Positions 48,530 through 59,457 of a stretch of DNA of 64,000 nt are shown one piece after another. Position numbers and translations under genes: made by a program. The stretch's first letter is position 1. Each line of letters opens with the position of its first letter. The stretch lies in NCBI RefSeq assembly GCF_023278565.1, contig NC_064676.1:3720001-3784000 (forward strand), read 5' to 3'. The stretch comes from Colletotrichum lupini (Eukaryota; Ascomycota; Sordariomycetes; Glomerellales; Glomerellaceae). The notes under the pieces were generated by a model. That model made no database searches. It was not told where the DNA came from and saw nothing but the letters and a program-made list of their open reading frames with translations.

Positions 48530-50293
48530 TCACACCTTTGCCAACCATTTCCAGCTACGTTTCGTACACAACCACCGGACAAAGCAGCAACTCGCAAGCG
48601 CCATTGCGAGGACTATCGCAAGAAAGACAATCATCAAGCGAGGGCGGCTGCCCTCACCGTCCCCTAGGACAGCCTGACTGGCTGGGTTGCCGACCAAGGT
48701 TGCCAGACTCACAACAGCATAGCAGCAGCCGATGTATGTGCCACTGTCTTGCGGGTCGCAGAGTCGTCCGAGACATGTAGCAGCCGTCGACACAAAGCTA
48801 CCGGTACCGAATCCAAGACAAAAGGCCACGGCATAGAGCGTAGGCGCGGACGTGTCTCCGAACGCTAGCCACAACACAAGCATGACCGCTTCTGTGAATA
48901 TTGTCATGAGTATAGTCACATTGAAGGGGCCTATTTTATCGGTGAAATATCCAGGAACAATCCTGCCGAAGGAAGACCCCCTGAGAAAGCATAAGCTGAA
49001 GAACCAAGCGCCGGCCCTGAGATTCCACGGCGATCAAGGGGGGTGGTGAACTTACACACTGAAGACAAGGATCAAGTAGAATACATCGCCGAGCTTGACT
49101 ATTCTGGCATACGTGGGCAGGAGACCCCACGCTACGAACAGCACCAACTCGAAGCCTGCCATCACATTGCATTAGGGCTACTGATACTTGATGAAGTTGG
49201 TGTGGTACAACTGCCATACCGCATACGCTGAAGGTGAAGAGGACAAACTTCCAACGCCTGAAGCAGGCAAAGTCCCACATCTTTCCTTTGCGAGCCTTGA
49301 GTACTCTGGGCCTCGTCAAGGCGCACCCGAGGGATAAAAAGGCGCAAATTATGGCAAAGTGGATGAGGCTTGCCGTCGTCCACTCGAAGTTCTTCGTGGT
49401 GAACCGAAGCACCACGGAGAAGATCACCCCACCCAGTCCTCCACCCATGGTGCAAATGCCCATGGCCAGTCCCTTCTTGTCGTCGAACCAATGATTAATA
49501 ACGGCTAGCGCAGTGGTGGTCAAAGCCGCTACGTCCGTAACGTTAGGATAATTCTTGACAGTTACGCTTTGCCCGAGATGGACAAAGAACCTACCTGCAC
49601 TTATACCGGCAGCACAGAAGCAGACCATGAATTGCCAGTATTGACTGCTGAAGGCGACGCCTAGGAAGGCCGCGCTGTACACAATTGTTGCGGGGGTCAC
49701 GAGCCATCGGGGCCCGAACGTGTCGAACAGGATGCCAAAGGGGCCGCAGAGTAGAACAGATAGAAACCCAAAGATGGATATAATCCAGGATATGTCCGTG
49801 TTAGACCACGGAGCAAGCTGATTTTCCTTCCAATACACCTGAAAGATGCCCACGGTCGTCATTAGACCGAACGTCGGGATCATAAACGCCGTTGATCCTA
49901 CAAGAACGGACCAAGCCCTCCATCCACCGTCTACGGGCTCTCTTGATAGCACCTTGACCTGGTCGTTAGAGGCATGATGTACCGTCGAAGGCTGCTGAGT
50001 CTGGGGCAACGTCGGGCGTCGGGTTATGGCAACGGGGCTGGAGTGAGAAACGGGTCGCAGCGACGGCAATCTGCTCAAAGGGACGTAAGTCAGGTCAGTC
50101 AGGTCCGCTAGAAGAAACAAGGAGGAGAGCTGAGGGGTCCATGAACATGCCCTATGCCTGTTTTATGGCGGAGTGACGGCATGCCACACGCCCTGGAGCG
50201 TGTGGTTTCCTCGACATCCGTGTTTGGACCGGCCGCTACCTGAGACACTGATGCTGTACGCTGATCGAGCTGACTTGGTCTAGACACGGCCAT
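48530..50293 (-). CDS. MFS transporter, monocarboxylate transporter (MCT/MCH) type
   Basis: A plasma-membrane-type major facilitator with two sets of transmembrane helices. It begins PVDGGWRAWSVLVGSTAFM, the usual MCT first helix, and includes FGILFDTFGPRW (loop 2-3), HWFDDKKGLAMGI (loop 4-5) and FGRIVPGYFTDKIGPFN (loop 8-9). Introns inferred on the minus strand are 49529-49594 (66 nt), 49156-49219 (64 nt) and 48981-49055 (75 nt). Two of them are multiples of three, so the open frame partly hides them. The N-terminus is uncertain: the first ATG is 50291-50293 (MAVSRPSQLDQ), the frame of the body is closed upstream of about 50140, and an intron of roughly 100-190 nt must join them. The C-terminus ends KRSWKWLAKV. 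It is divergent from the lysine aminomutase gene. The substrate is unknown; monocarboxylates, riboflavin or similar are known for relatives. Confidence 0.87.
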
Positions 50294-51992
50294 GGCTGTG
50301 GTAGGTACTTGATAATATCTGATGGTTCTTTTCTGTTTTTTCCCCTCCTGTTCTTCAGAGAGAGACGACAACAGTAGATACACCAGTCTGGCACATAAGC
50401 TTCATGAGGGTTGGATCAAGGGTAACGGGCTTCTTTAACACTATGTTCAGCCGTGCCATCTCTTTCTTTGTAAGCTGTAAACCAACACAGCTACGGGCAA
50501 TCCCCGGACACTTTCCACCTGATTTCACTCAGGCCAAGCTTGGGAATGCAATTTGCTGTTGGCGTAAGTCCGGCAACTCCAAGGTTAGATCAGCGGGAAG
50601 CCCAGGCAAGGGCCCACACCTGGTCCAACCGAACGTTTGTTGTAGTTTAAAAGTATCACAGGAGACCTAGCCTTGACTCGTTGAGAGAGGTAGTTGGTAT
50701 ATCCCATGCAATGTAACTGGACTCATGCTGTTAGACAAAGACCAGTATCATAGCATGGTGTACTTGGCCAGGACATTCGTTTCGAGTGCATGATATACGG
50801 AAGTCGGTGTGCAACAACAGCAGCTCAGCCGGCACTGCATTGTCTTGGGTTTGTGGAGAGTTTCTAGGGCGCCAACCGCTGGCTCTCGAGGGATTTTTCT
50901 CGGAGGTGAGATGCTAGACAAAGGACTAGCATGTGTGACCAGACACTCGGTAGCTAATAGGAAGTCAGCGTTTGACGATGAGGGAGAGTGGACCAAGCCA
51001 GGATATATGCAAATGCAGCTCGATTTGGATATTGCGCAGATGAATGCGTGTATAGGCGTGATTTCATGGGCATATCACTTGCGCGAGACGTGGCAATAAT
51101 GCAAGGTTGTGGTGGTACCTCTCGCCTCAAGCGCCGCGGGGAAGAGTAGTAAGGGGTTGCCGCCATCATGCCTCGAGCTACTGTGACTGAACGCACAGCT
51201 AGACTGCCACCCTGCGTAGCAACTTCCTAGTCATCGGAAGTAAAGCCGTTAGTAAAAGATACCCCGAGTTATGGCGAAGTAGAGGAAGGTTACACAAGAC
51301 GAGGTTGTGTTGCGCTTTCCGAGAAGTCATAGCAAACAGTCTGCTTACTCCTGGGTACAGTACCTACCTTCCGAGTCGCCTTTAGTTGGCTGAACAGGAA
51401 GTTCATCAAAAGAAGGAGGACCTGGCCGTGACTTTCCGTTGAGCTGGTAGATACCCATTCTGTTGAAGGAAAATTCTCCGTGTAACCTGTTTGCTGAAGG
51501 CTGATCTTGGTGTTTGCCTTCCGCCCCCTGCCACACTGTTGGTTGTTCACCAACGGTTATGGACGGCGGTGGATCGAAACGCCCTCTGTTCTTTCCAATC
51601 TGGCCATATGTCGAGACAGTTCTTGCAGGAGTGAAATATGCCAACACCTCCACTACCTCGCCCTCCTTCGTCCCGTCCTGCATCGGGATATCCCGCAGAG
51701 ATTTCTTATCTGATGATTACAACACCTTTTTCCATCTGTCAGTTCCGACTCGCTGCATCGAACTTCCACCAACGCACTATTAGACAACCTCTCGTGCTGA
51801 CCGTAGTCATACGACAAGACGCTGGCAGTGATAACCCGCATATTGGCCAAGCCTAGGTCATTTCAACCGTCTCGTTACGGCTTGCTGTTAGGCAAGGCCG
51901 AGGATTTTCGCAAAGCCCACGAAACGGCGACCGTTCCCTGGAGCTTTGGCTGCCCAACGTGCCCCCAAGACTAGGAAAACTTTAGCACAATA
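50294..51992. promoter_or_regulatory. Divergent intergenic region, MFS transporter / aminomutase
   Basis: These 1.7 kb separate the starts of two divergent genes. Short frames here (50809-51099, 51290-51783) show no domains. No strong palindromic operator was found by eye. Confidence 0.45.
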
Positions 51993-53746
51993 ATGTTGTC
52001 GTTTAGTGTACCGGTTCGGGCAGCGGCTCGTTTTATCCAGGCAACACAGCGTGGCCAAGGAGCTCGCTGGATTGCCACTCCATCTCGTTTGCAGACAGCT
52101 CAAGCCGCGGCCTCTGAAACGGTTATCGAAGAACCAATGTACCACGATCATGTTGAAGACGTATCAACATCAGACCGAGGCAGACGAGACGAGTTCTGGC
52201 GCAGGATCCCATGGTGGCAAGATATATCCACAGAGGACTTCCTGAGTTATCGTTGGAGCGTAAGTTGACAGGTCTCTCCCTTCTCAATTGAGTTTCCTAT
52301 TGCATTCTGACACCGCCCCCATGTTCAGAGTAGAAACATGGTCGAAAGACTTCCGAAGCTGCGAGGCTTTCTTGATGCGACCTTGCCCGAATACATCCCT
52401 GTCCGTGGTTCCAGCAGTGAAATGGAGCCTCGGAACGAGCTTGTCAACGACGTCCTCGCAGGAATCAAGAAGGCAACCATGTCTGTTCGGCTTACGTGGG
52501 TTGAATATTAGTCGATATCAGGCGGAGGTGCTAATTCGAGTTGCCACAGCCCGTATGTTCTCAGTCGTATCGACTGGACTGACCCTCGCAACGATCCCAT
52601 CTTTCGCCAGTTCATCCCGACTCAGTCATCGATGGTACCGGATCATCCGCGGCTGACACTTGATTCTCTGCACGAAGAGGCCGATTCACCAGTCCCTGGC
52701 CTGGTCCATCGGTACCCAGATAAGGCTTTGTTTCTCCGTAAGCTCTATCAAGAGACATATGCCAAGCGAGACCCTCCTTGATGTATTGGCTAACATCAAT
52801 CTCTCCGAAGCCGTGTCCGTCTGTCCGACATACTGCATGTTTTGCACTCGCTCCTACGCAGTAGGTGCCAACACCGAAACCGTCGACAAGCATTCGTTCA
52901 AGCCCATCCTTGCCAGATGGGAGAAGGTGTTCCAGTACATCGAGAATACACCGGATCTGCAGGACATTGTAGTCTCTGGAGGCGACTCGTACTACTTGGC
53001 GCCTCACCAAATCGAACTGATTGGTGACAGACTGATCTCGATGCCCAACATACGTCGCTTCCGGTTTGCCTCAAAGGGACTTGCCGTTTGCCCGACTCGC
53101 ATTCTTGATCCCAGTGATACTTGGGTAGATGCCCTTGTCTCGGTGTCCAACAAGGCAAGGAGGGCTGGCAAGGCGGTGGCGCTGCACACCCACTTCAACC
53201 ACCCCAATGAGATCTCCTGGGTCAGTGAGGAAGCTAGCCAGAAGCTCTTCGAAGCCGGGGTTGTGGTACGAAACCAGACCGTGCTACTCCGCGGGGTCAA
53301 CGATGATGCAGGCACCATGTCAATGCTCATCCGCAAGTTAGCGAATAATAACATACTCCCGGTAAGGTAACCCCCTCCCTGAGATGCCTGCTGTACAGGA
53401 CTGACGGGACTAGTACTATGTCTATCAGTGTGATATGGTCAAGATGGTGGAGCACTTGCGAACGCCTCTGCAAACGATTCTCGACTTGGAGTCCAAGATC
53501 AGGGGTTCGATTGCTGGTTTCGTGATGCCGCAGTTTGTAGTGGATCTCCCTGGAGGCGGTGGCAAGCGCTTGGCAAGCACTCATAGATCATACGACCGCA
53601 AGACGGGTATATCAACGTATGTGGCACCTGCAGTGACGGGCCGTGACAAGGAAAACAAGGTGTACGAGTACTACGACCCTGTCGACTCTCTTCCCGAGAC
53701 CCAACCAACCGATTTTCTGGATGGGGCGTCCCGACACATTGGTTGA
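51993..53746 (+). CDS. kamA: Lysine 2,3-aminomutase (KamA/radical SAM family), intron-containing
   Basis: Predicted to interconvert L-lysine and L-beta-lysine using a [4Fe-4S] cluster, S-adenosylmethionine and PLP. Exons 51993-52259, 52329-52495, 52550-52737, 52811-53361 and 53414-53746 (1506 nt, 501 aa); introns 69, 54, 73 and 52 nt. The radical-SAM motif is Cys212-x3-Cys216-x2-Cys219 (CPTYCMFC). The PLP-lysine motif PGGGGK places Lys442. Asp398 (YQCD) and Asp435 (VVD) match the two aspartates that bind the substrate side-chain amine in clostridial lysine aminomutase, with the same 37-residue spacing, and Lys442 lies 7 residues after the second, as there. The N-terminal 50 residues are Arg/Ala/Ser-rich without early acids (VRAAARFIQATQRGQGARW), consistent with a mitochondrial leader, where Fe-S clusters are made. 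All catalytic residues are present. It is probably of bacterial ancestry but long resident, given four introns. Confidence 0.95.
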
Positions 53747-55996
53747 GTCCGGTCCAGACTCTGCGAGTCGGCTCAATATAACTTCCGAAACTATGGACAT
53801 GACGGTCATCTAGAGTATCTATCAGCTCTGATACGACATCTTATGAGTGGGAAAGAGGTGGCCTACGCGGGATACGGATGAGGGCCCTTGTCCACAGCTT
53901 GGCGGGATTGAGGCGTTCCTTTCCTTGTTCATACAACGTATCAAATCCCGGCACCACACCCAATGGCCGTTCTGGTCTTGAACTGCATGGCTGGTGACTG
54001 CCGCTGTTGGTTGTGGTTACAAAGAAGCCGGCGATTGGTTGCAGACCGCGTATAGGCTTATGTAAGGCCAGTGTGATCACCGTGTGTGACGAGAGACGGA
54101 TGTTGATGGCCGGGCAGTACTATAATGGCCATGGAGAGGTGAAAAGTTTTCCTGATGGGAGAGGTTTCAACCATCTCATACATCTATATATATAAAGAGC
54201 AGAGTGCCCAGAGCTGATCTGATAGTCTCATGTTGTGAAACGTTGATATCGTTCCATACGGAAGATTTGCTACCGTGTAGAAAGGAACGGCCCGGTACGA
54301 TGACAGTCATATCATGCGCTCCTGAAGGACGATCTGAACTGAGCCGGATACAGTGTCTGGAGAGAGAAGGGCAAGATTGATGTTTGCTTGTCAGGGGTCT
54401 CACACCCTCTCAGTCTAAGCTGTTGTTTGGCGGCTGAAGGCTGCCAAGGTGAGATTTCCTAATAGGACGTCAAGCATATGCTGTTGGTTTGTCCTGCAGC
54501 CTCATTGCCATGATGGGCAATCGGTGTGATGAAAGAGGGGTAAAGTGTTGCGACTTCATATCAGATGGGTAGAAGAGCAGGAAAGACGGGTACGGCAGCC
54601 TGGAAACTATCTCTCTTTTGTTCAGAGATATTTCTCAAGGAAGGGAGCAGCGGAAGAGACAACAGTCATGTTCGAGGAGTAGTACTATGTAACTACTTTA
54701 GTGTACCGCGACTTTCTCATGTCTTGAGGCCTTCTACTACACCTCTGCAGAATGAGGCTGTCTTTCAATATCCTAGTAGACACGTTCGATTTGTTTGCTG
54801 CTTGCGTATAGCCAACGAAACAGCCTACTGGCATGTCACACCCTCTCCTGCTGCATTCCAAACACACAAGAACAGCCCCCACAGTGACAGACTGAGAGAC
54901 ATACCAAGACAACGTCAACGAATGACGTGCAGCTCCTCTTCCATCCTACAAGGGCGCAGAATCAGATTCAAAGTGAACGGAGTGATAATGCAATTTCGTT
55001 GGTAGGCCGGGTTGTCCTACGGATAGTAACGTCTAGTCGCGGCGCGTGGATTGCCACCCCCCCCCCCCCCCCTCCCCCAAACTCGCACCCGTGGACAGTG
55101 AAGGAGCCTGGAGGAGGGAAATACGAAATGAGGTTTCTCTCTCGGGACTTTTCTCACTCACCTGACGTTTATTTCCGTCTTCTCGTTTCCCAGAAGATTG
55201 GTTTCCATGGTTCGCCAACGGTCCCCCCCCCCCCCCTCCCAAACAAAAGATTTGTGTTCCATGTCTGATGTAACATTCCCGGAGGCTATGAGAAAAGGCG
55301 GGGGTGTTAGCTGAGATGAGGTTAAGATTGGCTTTTCTCCGTCTTCACTCATCGTGTTCTTTTTACCTTTAGCGACGTTGCATTGGCATAGTTCCGGAAG
55401 CCCCCAGCTCTATTCATAGTGGCGATGGGCACGGTAGAGGGCCACTGCACAAAGTACTGTGCTCGTGGGATGGAGTTTGGCACGAACATGCACGCCACCG
55501 TTCTAGGACTTTAGCATTGTGAGCACAATCGAGCGCAGCGAATATTATTTTCTCGCCGATTTGCCGAGAACCACGGTCGTTGTATCTTTTGTTAGTTTCT
55601 AGACTTCTCTCTGGCTGCAATAATTTAGGCGGGAACTCGGCCGTTGAGCGAAATGGACCAGTCGCATGCATCTTAGAAGACGAAGAAGGCAATATCGGCG
55701 CGTGGCGGCGAGCTAAGAAAGAGGAGGGAAGCAGAAAAGATCCCGAACGTTTTCGTTGGAGAGTGGCAGTGGCTTTGACAACGGGGAAGACAACAAGCCA
55801 CATTGAAACTTGACTCAGTTTCGTCGATAACTTCACCTCCTCCTCAGACTCCCCCAGGTGACTACATATTCAACCCATCTGACCACCGGACACTTTTTTT
55901 TGACTTCGATGTTCCGAATCCACAGGAAAGGGGACCAATTGCCTTTTTCGAACGAATGATGCCCCTTTTAGGAACGGAGAGAAGCTTAGTTTGAAA
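53747..55996. other. Gene-free region with poly-C tracts
   Basis: Downstream of the aminomutase. No supported gene. Two long C runs occur at 55057-55072 and 55223-55236. The frame at 55414-55836 (minus) has no recognisable features. Confidence 0.5.
55057..55240. repeat. Paired poly-C tracts (G-tracts on minus strand)
   Basis: A 16-C run (55057-55072) followed by T and CCCCC, and a 14-C run (55223-55236) followed by T and CCC. Both are followed by AAAC and lie 166 bp apart. The complementary G runs could form quadruplexes. Run lengths may be affected by sequencing error. Confidence 0.7.
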
Positions 55997-56054
55997 AAGG
56001 GCGAGGATATCCTGCCAGCAGCTCCCGCTATTCTGCCACCAAGTGTGGCTGCGG
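55997..56054 (+). repeat. Left copy of 58-bp inverted coding-like repeat
   Basis: Matches the reverse complement of 59337-59394 with 6 differences in 58 bp. In the frame reading KGEDILPAAPAI, five of the six differences are synonymous third-position changes. The frame then ends after about 15 more codons (GTYIS, stop) at the edge of the AT-rich block. Confidence 0.8.
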
Positions 56055-56099
56055 CCGCCACACAACCGCCAGTCTCGGGCACATACATAAGCTAGGCTC

Positions 56100-59000
56100 T
56101 GCGTAGTTAGCATTTAAATAAATTAGACCAATCAAAGGCCATTAATTAACTTATAATTAATTAAATTATTTTAGCAAAAAGTACGGCAATCGACGAATTA
56201 GCCTAATTCGACGTAATTAACGAAATAGCCTAATTAACTACTTAATTAACTACCTAATTAACTATTAATTACTCCGTATAGCCCATAGCCTATAATTTAG
56301 TAACTTCCTCTACTTTAGCCTCGTACTCTACTTTAGCCTCGTACTTATTAATAAGTCTATCTATCTCGCCTTTTATTATAAGATTAATATTATAAGCGCA
56401 ATCCTCGTTAGTTAAATCCTATAATATATTTAACTACGTAAAATTACTAATTAATTAAGATCGTAACTTTATAAATATTAGTGGCTAAGGAGCCTTTATA
56501 AGATTAATCGTATCGCTATTAACTACGTTAATTACCTCGTTAGTAATAGCCCGCTAGTACCTCTACTATATCTCTATACTAAGCTCGTATATATTAAAAT
56601 CGTATATAATCTTAAGGCCTTATTAAGTAGAAGTAGCCCTGCCTAGCGCTAGAGGTACTATTAATAATAATAATACTAATACGGGTACTACTTTTATACG
56701 TTTAGTAGCTTCCTTATACTTAAATATAGAGGGCTCTCGTCTAAAAAAGGTACTTCAATCGATAGCTAGCTTTTTTAACTTACCTATTATAATTATTATA
56801 ATACCTACTATAGAGCCCTATAAGCGACCCTTACCTCGGACTTATAAAGGATCGAGTAGGGGGATAGAAGTACTATTACTAATAATAAGCTCTAAGCGTC
56901 GTTAGAACTAATATAAATAAATCTCTTTTAGTAATATTAAGGTACCGTCCTTAATATACTACTAAAAAACGTAATAATAAAGCAGCCCATAAGTAGTTCG
57001 AATTAAGTAGTATACGCACTCTTTTAATAGCTTTTTTAATAAACCTAAATTTAGCTATTTACTTAGCGTACTAAGTTCTTATAAAAGTCGCTTAAAGGTA
57101 TTATAATATATATATAGACGTACTTTTTTCTAAAATAACCCCGTAATAGTACTTAATACCTTAGTTTAGTAACGGGTCTAGTAAGTACTAATTATAGCTA
57201 CTTAACCTACTTAGAAAATAACTAATTTATTAAATACGGCTTTAAAGTTACTTATATAGTAATAAACTCGTACTTTAATACTCGCGTATAAGGATTCGAT
57301 AATTAACGTAGTTAGGTAACCGAAGTACCTAATTCGGTTAACCTAAGTAAGTACGAGTTTCTTATACTACGGCTTAAGCTAGGTATTAATAACATAATTA
57401 ACTACTACTACAAGGTACTTAGTAATTTAAAATTCGAATAATCGGTCGTAGTATATAGCTATTTGTTACGAAGGTAACTTTGTTTACCTTATTATTCGCC
57501 TTATTATCAATATTACGTAAGCAAACTATATACCATATTAATCTACGATTTCTGTAGATTATTATAGGTATTGATTATGTAAGCAATACTGCTTATATAA
57601 GCTTACGTGAGCAATGGAAAGTACTGGAAGGTAACTAAATAATCTGGAATTTACTCGAGGCGGAATTACGTACTACGATTACGCATTCACTTACGTATAC
57701 GCTTATTAATTATATCATAATTAATAAGCAATGGAATATTCTAGTAGGAGGTTTTTATGCCTATATGTAGGCGTGTATTTGCCTACCTAGACCTTTCGTT
57801 AAGCAAGCAACTTCTTATATAGTAATTCAACTATATTACTCTCTTTACTACAAAAACCTCTTTTATATACGCTTATATCCCCTATATTCATATATTCTTG
57901 CTTCTATATGAATATTCACTTTTTATATTCTTTATAAGAATATCCCGCATTACCTCGTTAAAGCTATACGTGCTAGACTATTAATTAGCTATAGAAGAGA
58001 TTACCCTAATTTATAAGGAATTATTAAAAATAAGGGTTATATATAACTATATTAGTCTCGTCCCTCGTGGCCGGGCCGAAGTAATACTAGGTCCGGGCTA
58101 ATATGTTAAGGTTAACATATTAATAGCAGAGTACGTATAGTACTACTTTAAATTAGGTATTATTATCGAGGGTATTAAGTAGAGCAATCTCGCGATCCGT
58201 ATACGTAACTTATAAAAAGGGAATTTCGTAAGCCTAGAGTAATATTAATAGCTAGTTAATAGCCTAATAGTAGTTAGCTTCCTTCTTACTAAACAAAAAG
58301 CAGCTCGCAACTTAAAAAGCATAACTATTATTAGTTACTCTGTAAATATTAAATAATAGTATATTAAATCGGTTAGTTTTATATATAGAATTTATTAATA
58401 AAACATCCGGGTATTATTAAAATAAGGAAATCGCAGTAGTAAGTATAATAAATAAGCTCGTAATATAGCCCGCGTTATCGCGTTAAAAATAGTATTAATA
58501 CTTTATTAAATCGCGTAATTAGTTAAATAACTACTTAATAAGGGTCCTACTACCTAATTCGTTATAGTAATAAGCAGCTAATATATTAAATATATCGCGG
58601 GCGATAATACCACTATAATCGCTACTTTCTAACCATAAGCTCAAAAGGATTTAAATAGGTCGAATGCCCTTATTCTATTAGTTACCGATTTAGTCCTTTT
58701 TATTACGTAGTAGCGCATAGTAATAATATATAAAAGCGTTAATATTATTAAATAAGTAGTTATAGTAGTTATAAAAGTCGCTAACGACGGGACAAAAGAG
58801 CTAATTACTACTTAAAAAACTAATAGCGATTTATTAATAATAGTTTATAAACGAGGTCGAGGATTTATAACGCTTATTTAAATAGGTTAACTCTACGAGG
58901 CATTACTATTTTTAATCGTAACGCGGGCTATAACTATAATAATAAGTAATAGTAGTTAGCGCCCTAGTAGAGGGCTTATATTAAATAATTTAGACTACAA

Positions 59001-59165
59001 AGCTAGCCTCGTAAGTAGCCTCGTTAAGTACTATTTTAATATTAAATAGGGCAGGGAATTGCTAGCTATAAAGTAAGTAGTTATACTCTATATAGCCGTA
59101 ATCGTTATAATTAGCTATATATTAATAAATAAAAAGATCGTTAACTTCGTAATTATTCTCTTCTT
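56100..59165. mobile_element. RIP-degraded AT-rich block, element type unresolved
   Basis: About 3 kb with the same loss of CpA/TpG and excess of TpA as the copia block, which indicates former repeated DNA mutated by RIP. No LTR pair and no convincing integrase, RT or transposase motif could be read on either strand. The block is bounded by an inverted pair of short coding-like sequences (55997-56054 and 59337-59394), which may be the ends of the original element or flanking gene copies. A less mutated insert lies at about 57464-57960. Confidence 0.7.
57464..57960. repeat. Possible solo LTR nested in the RIP block
   Basis: This stretch begins TGTTACGAAGGTAAC, like many fungal gypsy LTRs. Unlike the DNA on both sides, it retains many CpA and TpG dinucleotides and contains a TATA-like tttatata near 57850. 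The right border and a target duplication could not be fixed, so the end coordinate is approximate. Confidence 0.35.
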
Positions 59166-59248
59166 ATGGCATATTAACGTTAGGAATAGTTTTAATTAGC
59201 GGTAGCGGTAGCGGCAGCGACGGCAAGGTCGACGAAGTAGTGGTTATA

Positions 59249-59300
59249 GGTAGGTAGGTAGGTGGGTAGGTAGGTAGGTAGGTAGGTAAGTGGGTGGGTA
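59249..59300. repeat. GGTA tetranucleotide microsatellite
   Basis: About 13 units of GGTA with GGTG/AGTG variants. It lies just outside the AT-rich block and inside the minus-strand open frame that starts at 59457. Confidence 0.85.
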
Positions 59301-59336
59301 TGGGCAGCTGGCCTCCGGGCTCGGAGGTAGGGCCTG

Positions 59337-59394
59337 CTGCAGCCACACTTGGGGGCGGGATAGCAGGAGCTGCTGGCAGAATATCCTCGCCCTT
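59337..59394 (-). repeat. Right copy of 58-bp inverted coding-like repeat
   Basis: The inverted partner of 55997-56054. Here it is part of the open frame beginning at 59457 on the minus strand. Confidence 0.8.
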
Positions 59395-59457
59395 GAAGAA
59401 AAAGGCTGAAGCTGCGCTCAAGCCCTCGTACGACCAGACATCACAATGACTCGCCAT

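Larger units (their letters stand above)
59164..59457 (-). pseudogene. Truncated coding-like fragment at the right edge of the RIP block
   Basis: From ATG 59455-59457 the minus strand reads MASHCDVWSYEGLSAASA, then FFFKGEDILPAAPAIPPP, then a Pro/Thr/Tyr repeat (PTYLPTY) coded by a GGTA microsatellite, then it runs into the AT-rich block and stops. The KGEDILPAAPAI segment recurs inverted at 55997-56054 with mostly synonymous changes, which suggests both were once part of translated genes. The family is not recognised. It may be the start of the gene destroyed inside the block. Confidence 0.5.

Noticed and set aside
49017..49055. A 39-nt intron in the MFS transporter
   Set aside because: It is shorter than the other introns in the window. 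Using the next acceptor (75 nt) gives a better match to the transporter family around GSSFGRIVPGY.
51993..53746. Aminomutase as bacterial contamination
   Set aside because: Four spliceosomal introns with exact frame joining and fungal flanking genes show it is a resident fungal gene.
56100..59165. Assignment of the second AT-rich block to a pogo/Tc1 or gypsy element
   Set aside because: No transposase, integrase or RT motif could be read with confidence on either strand after mutation, so the class is left open.
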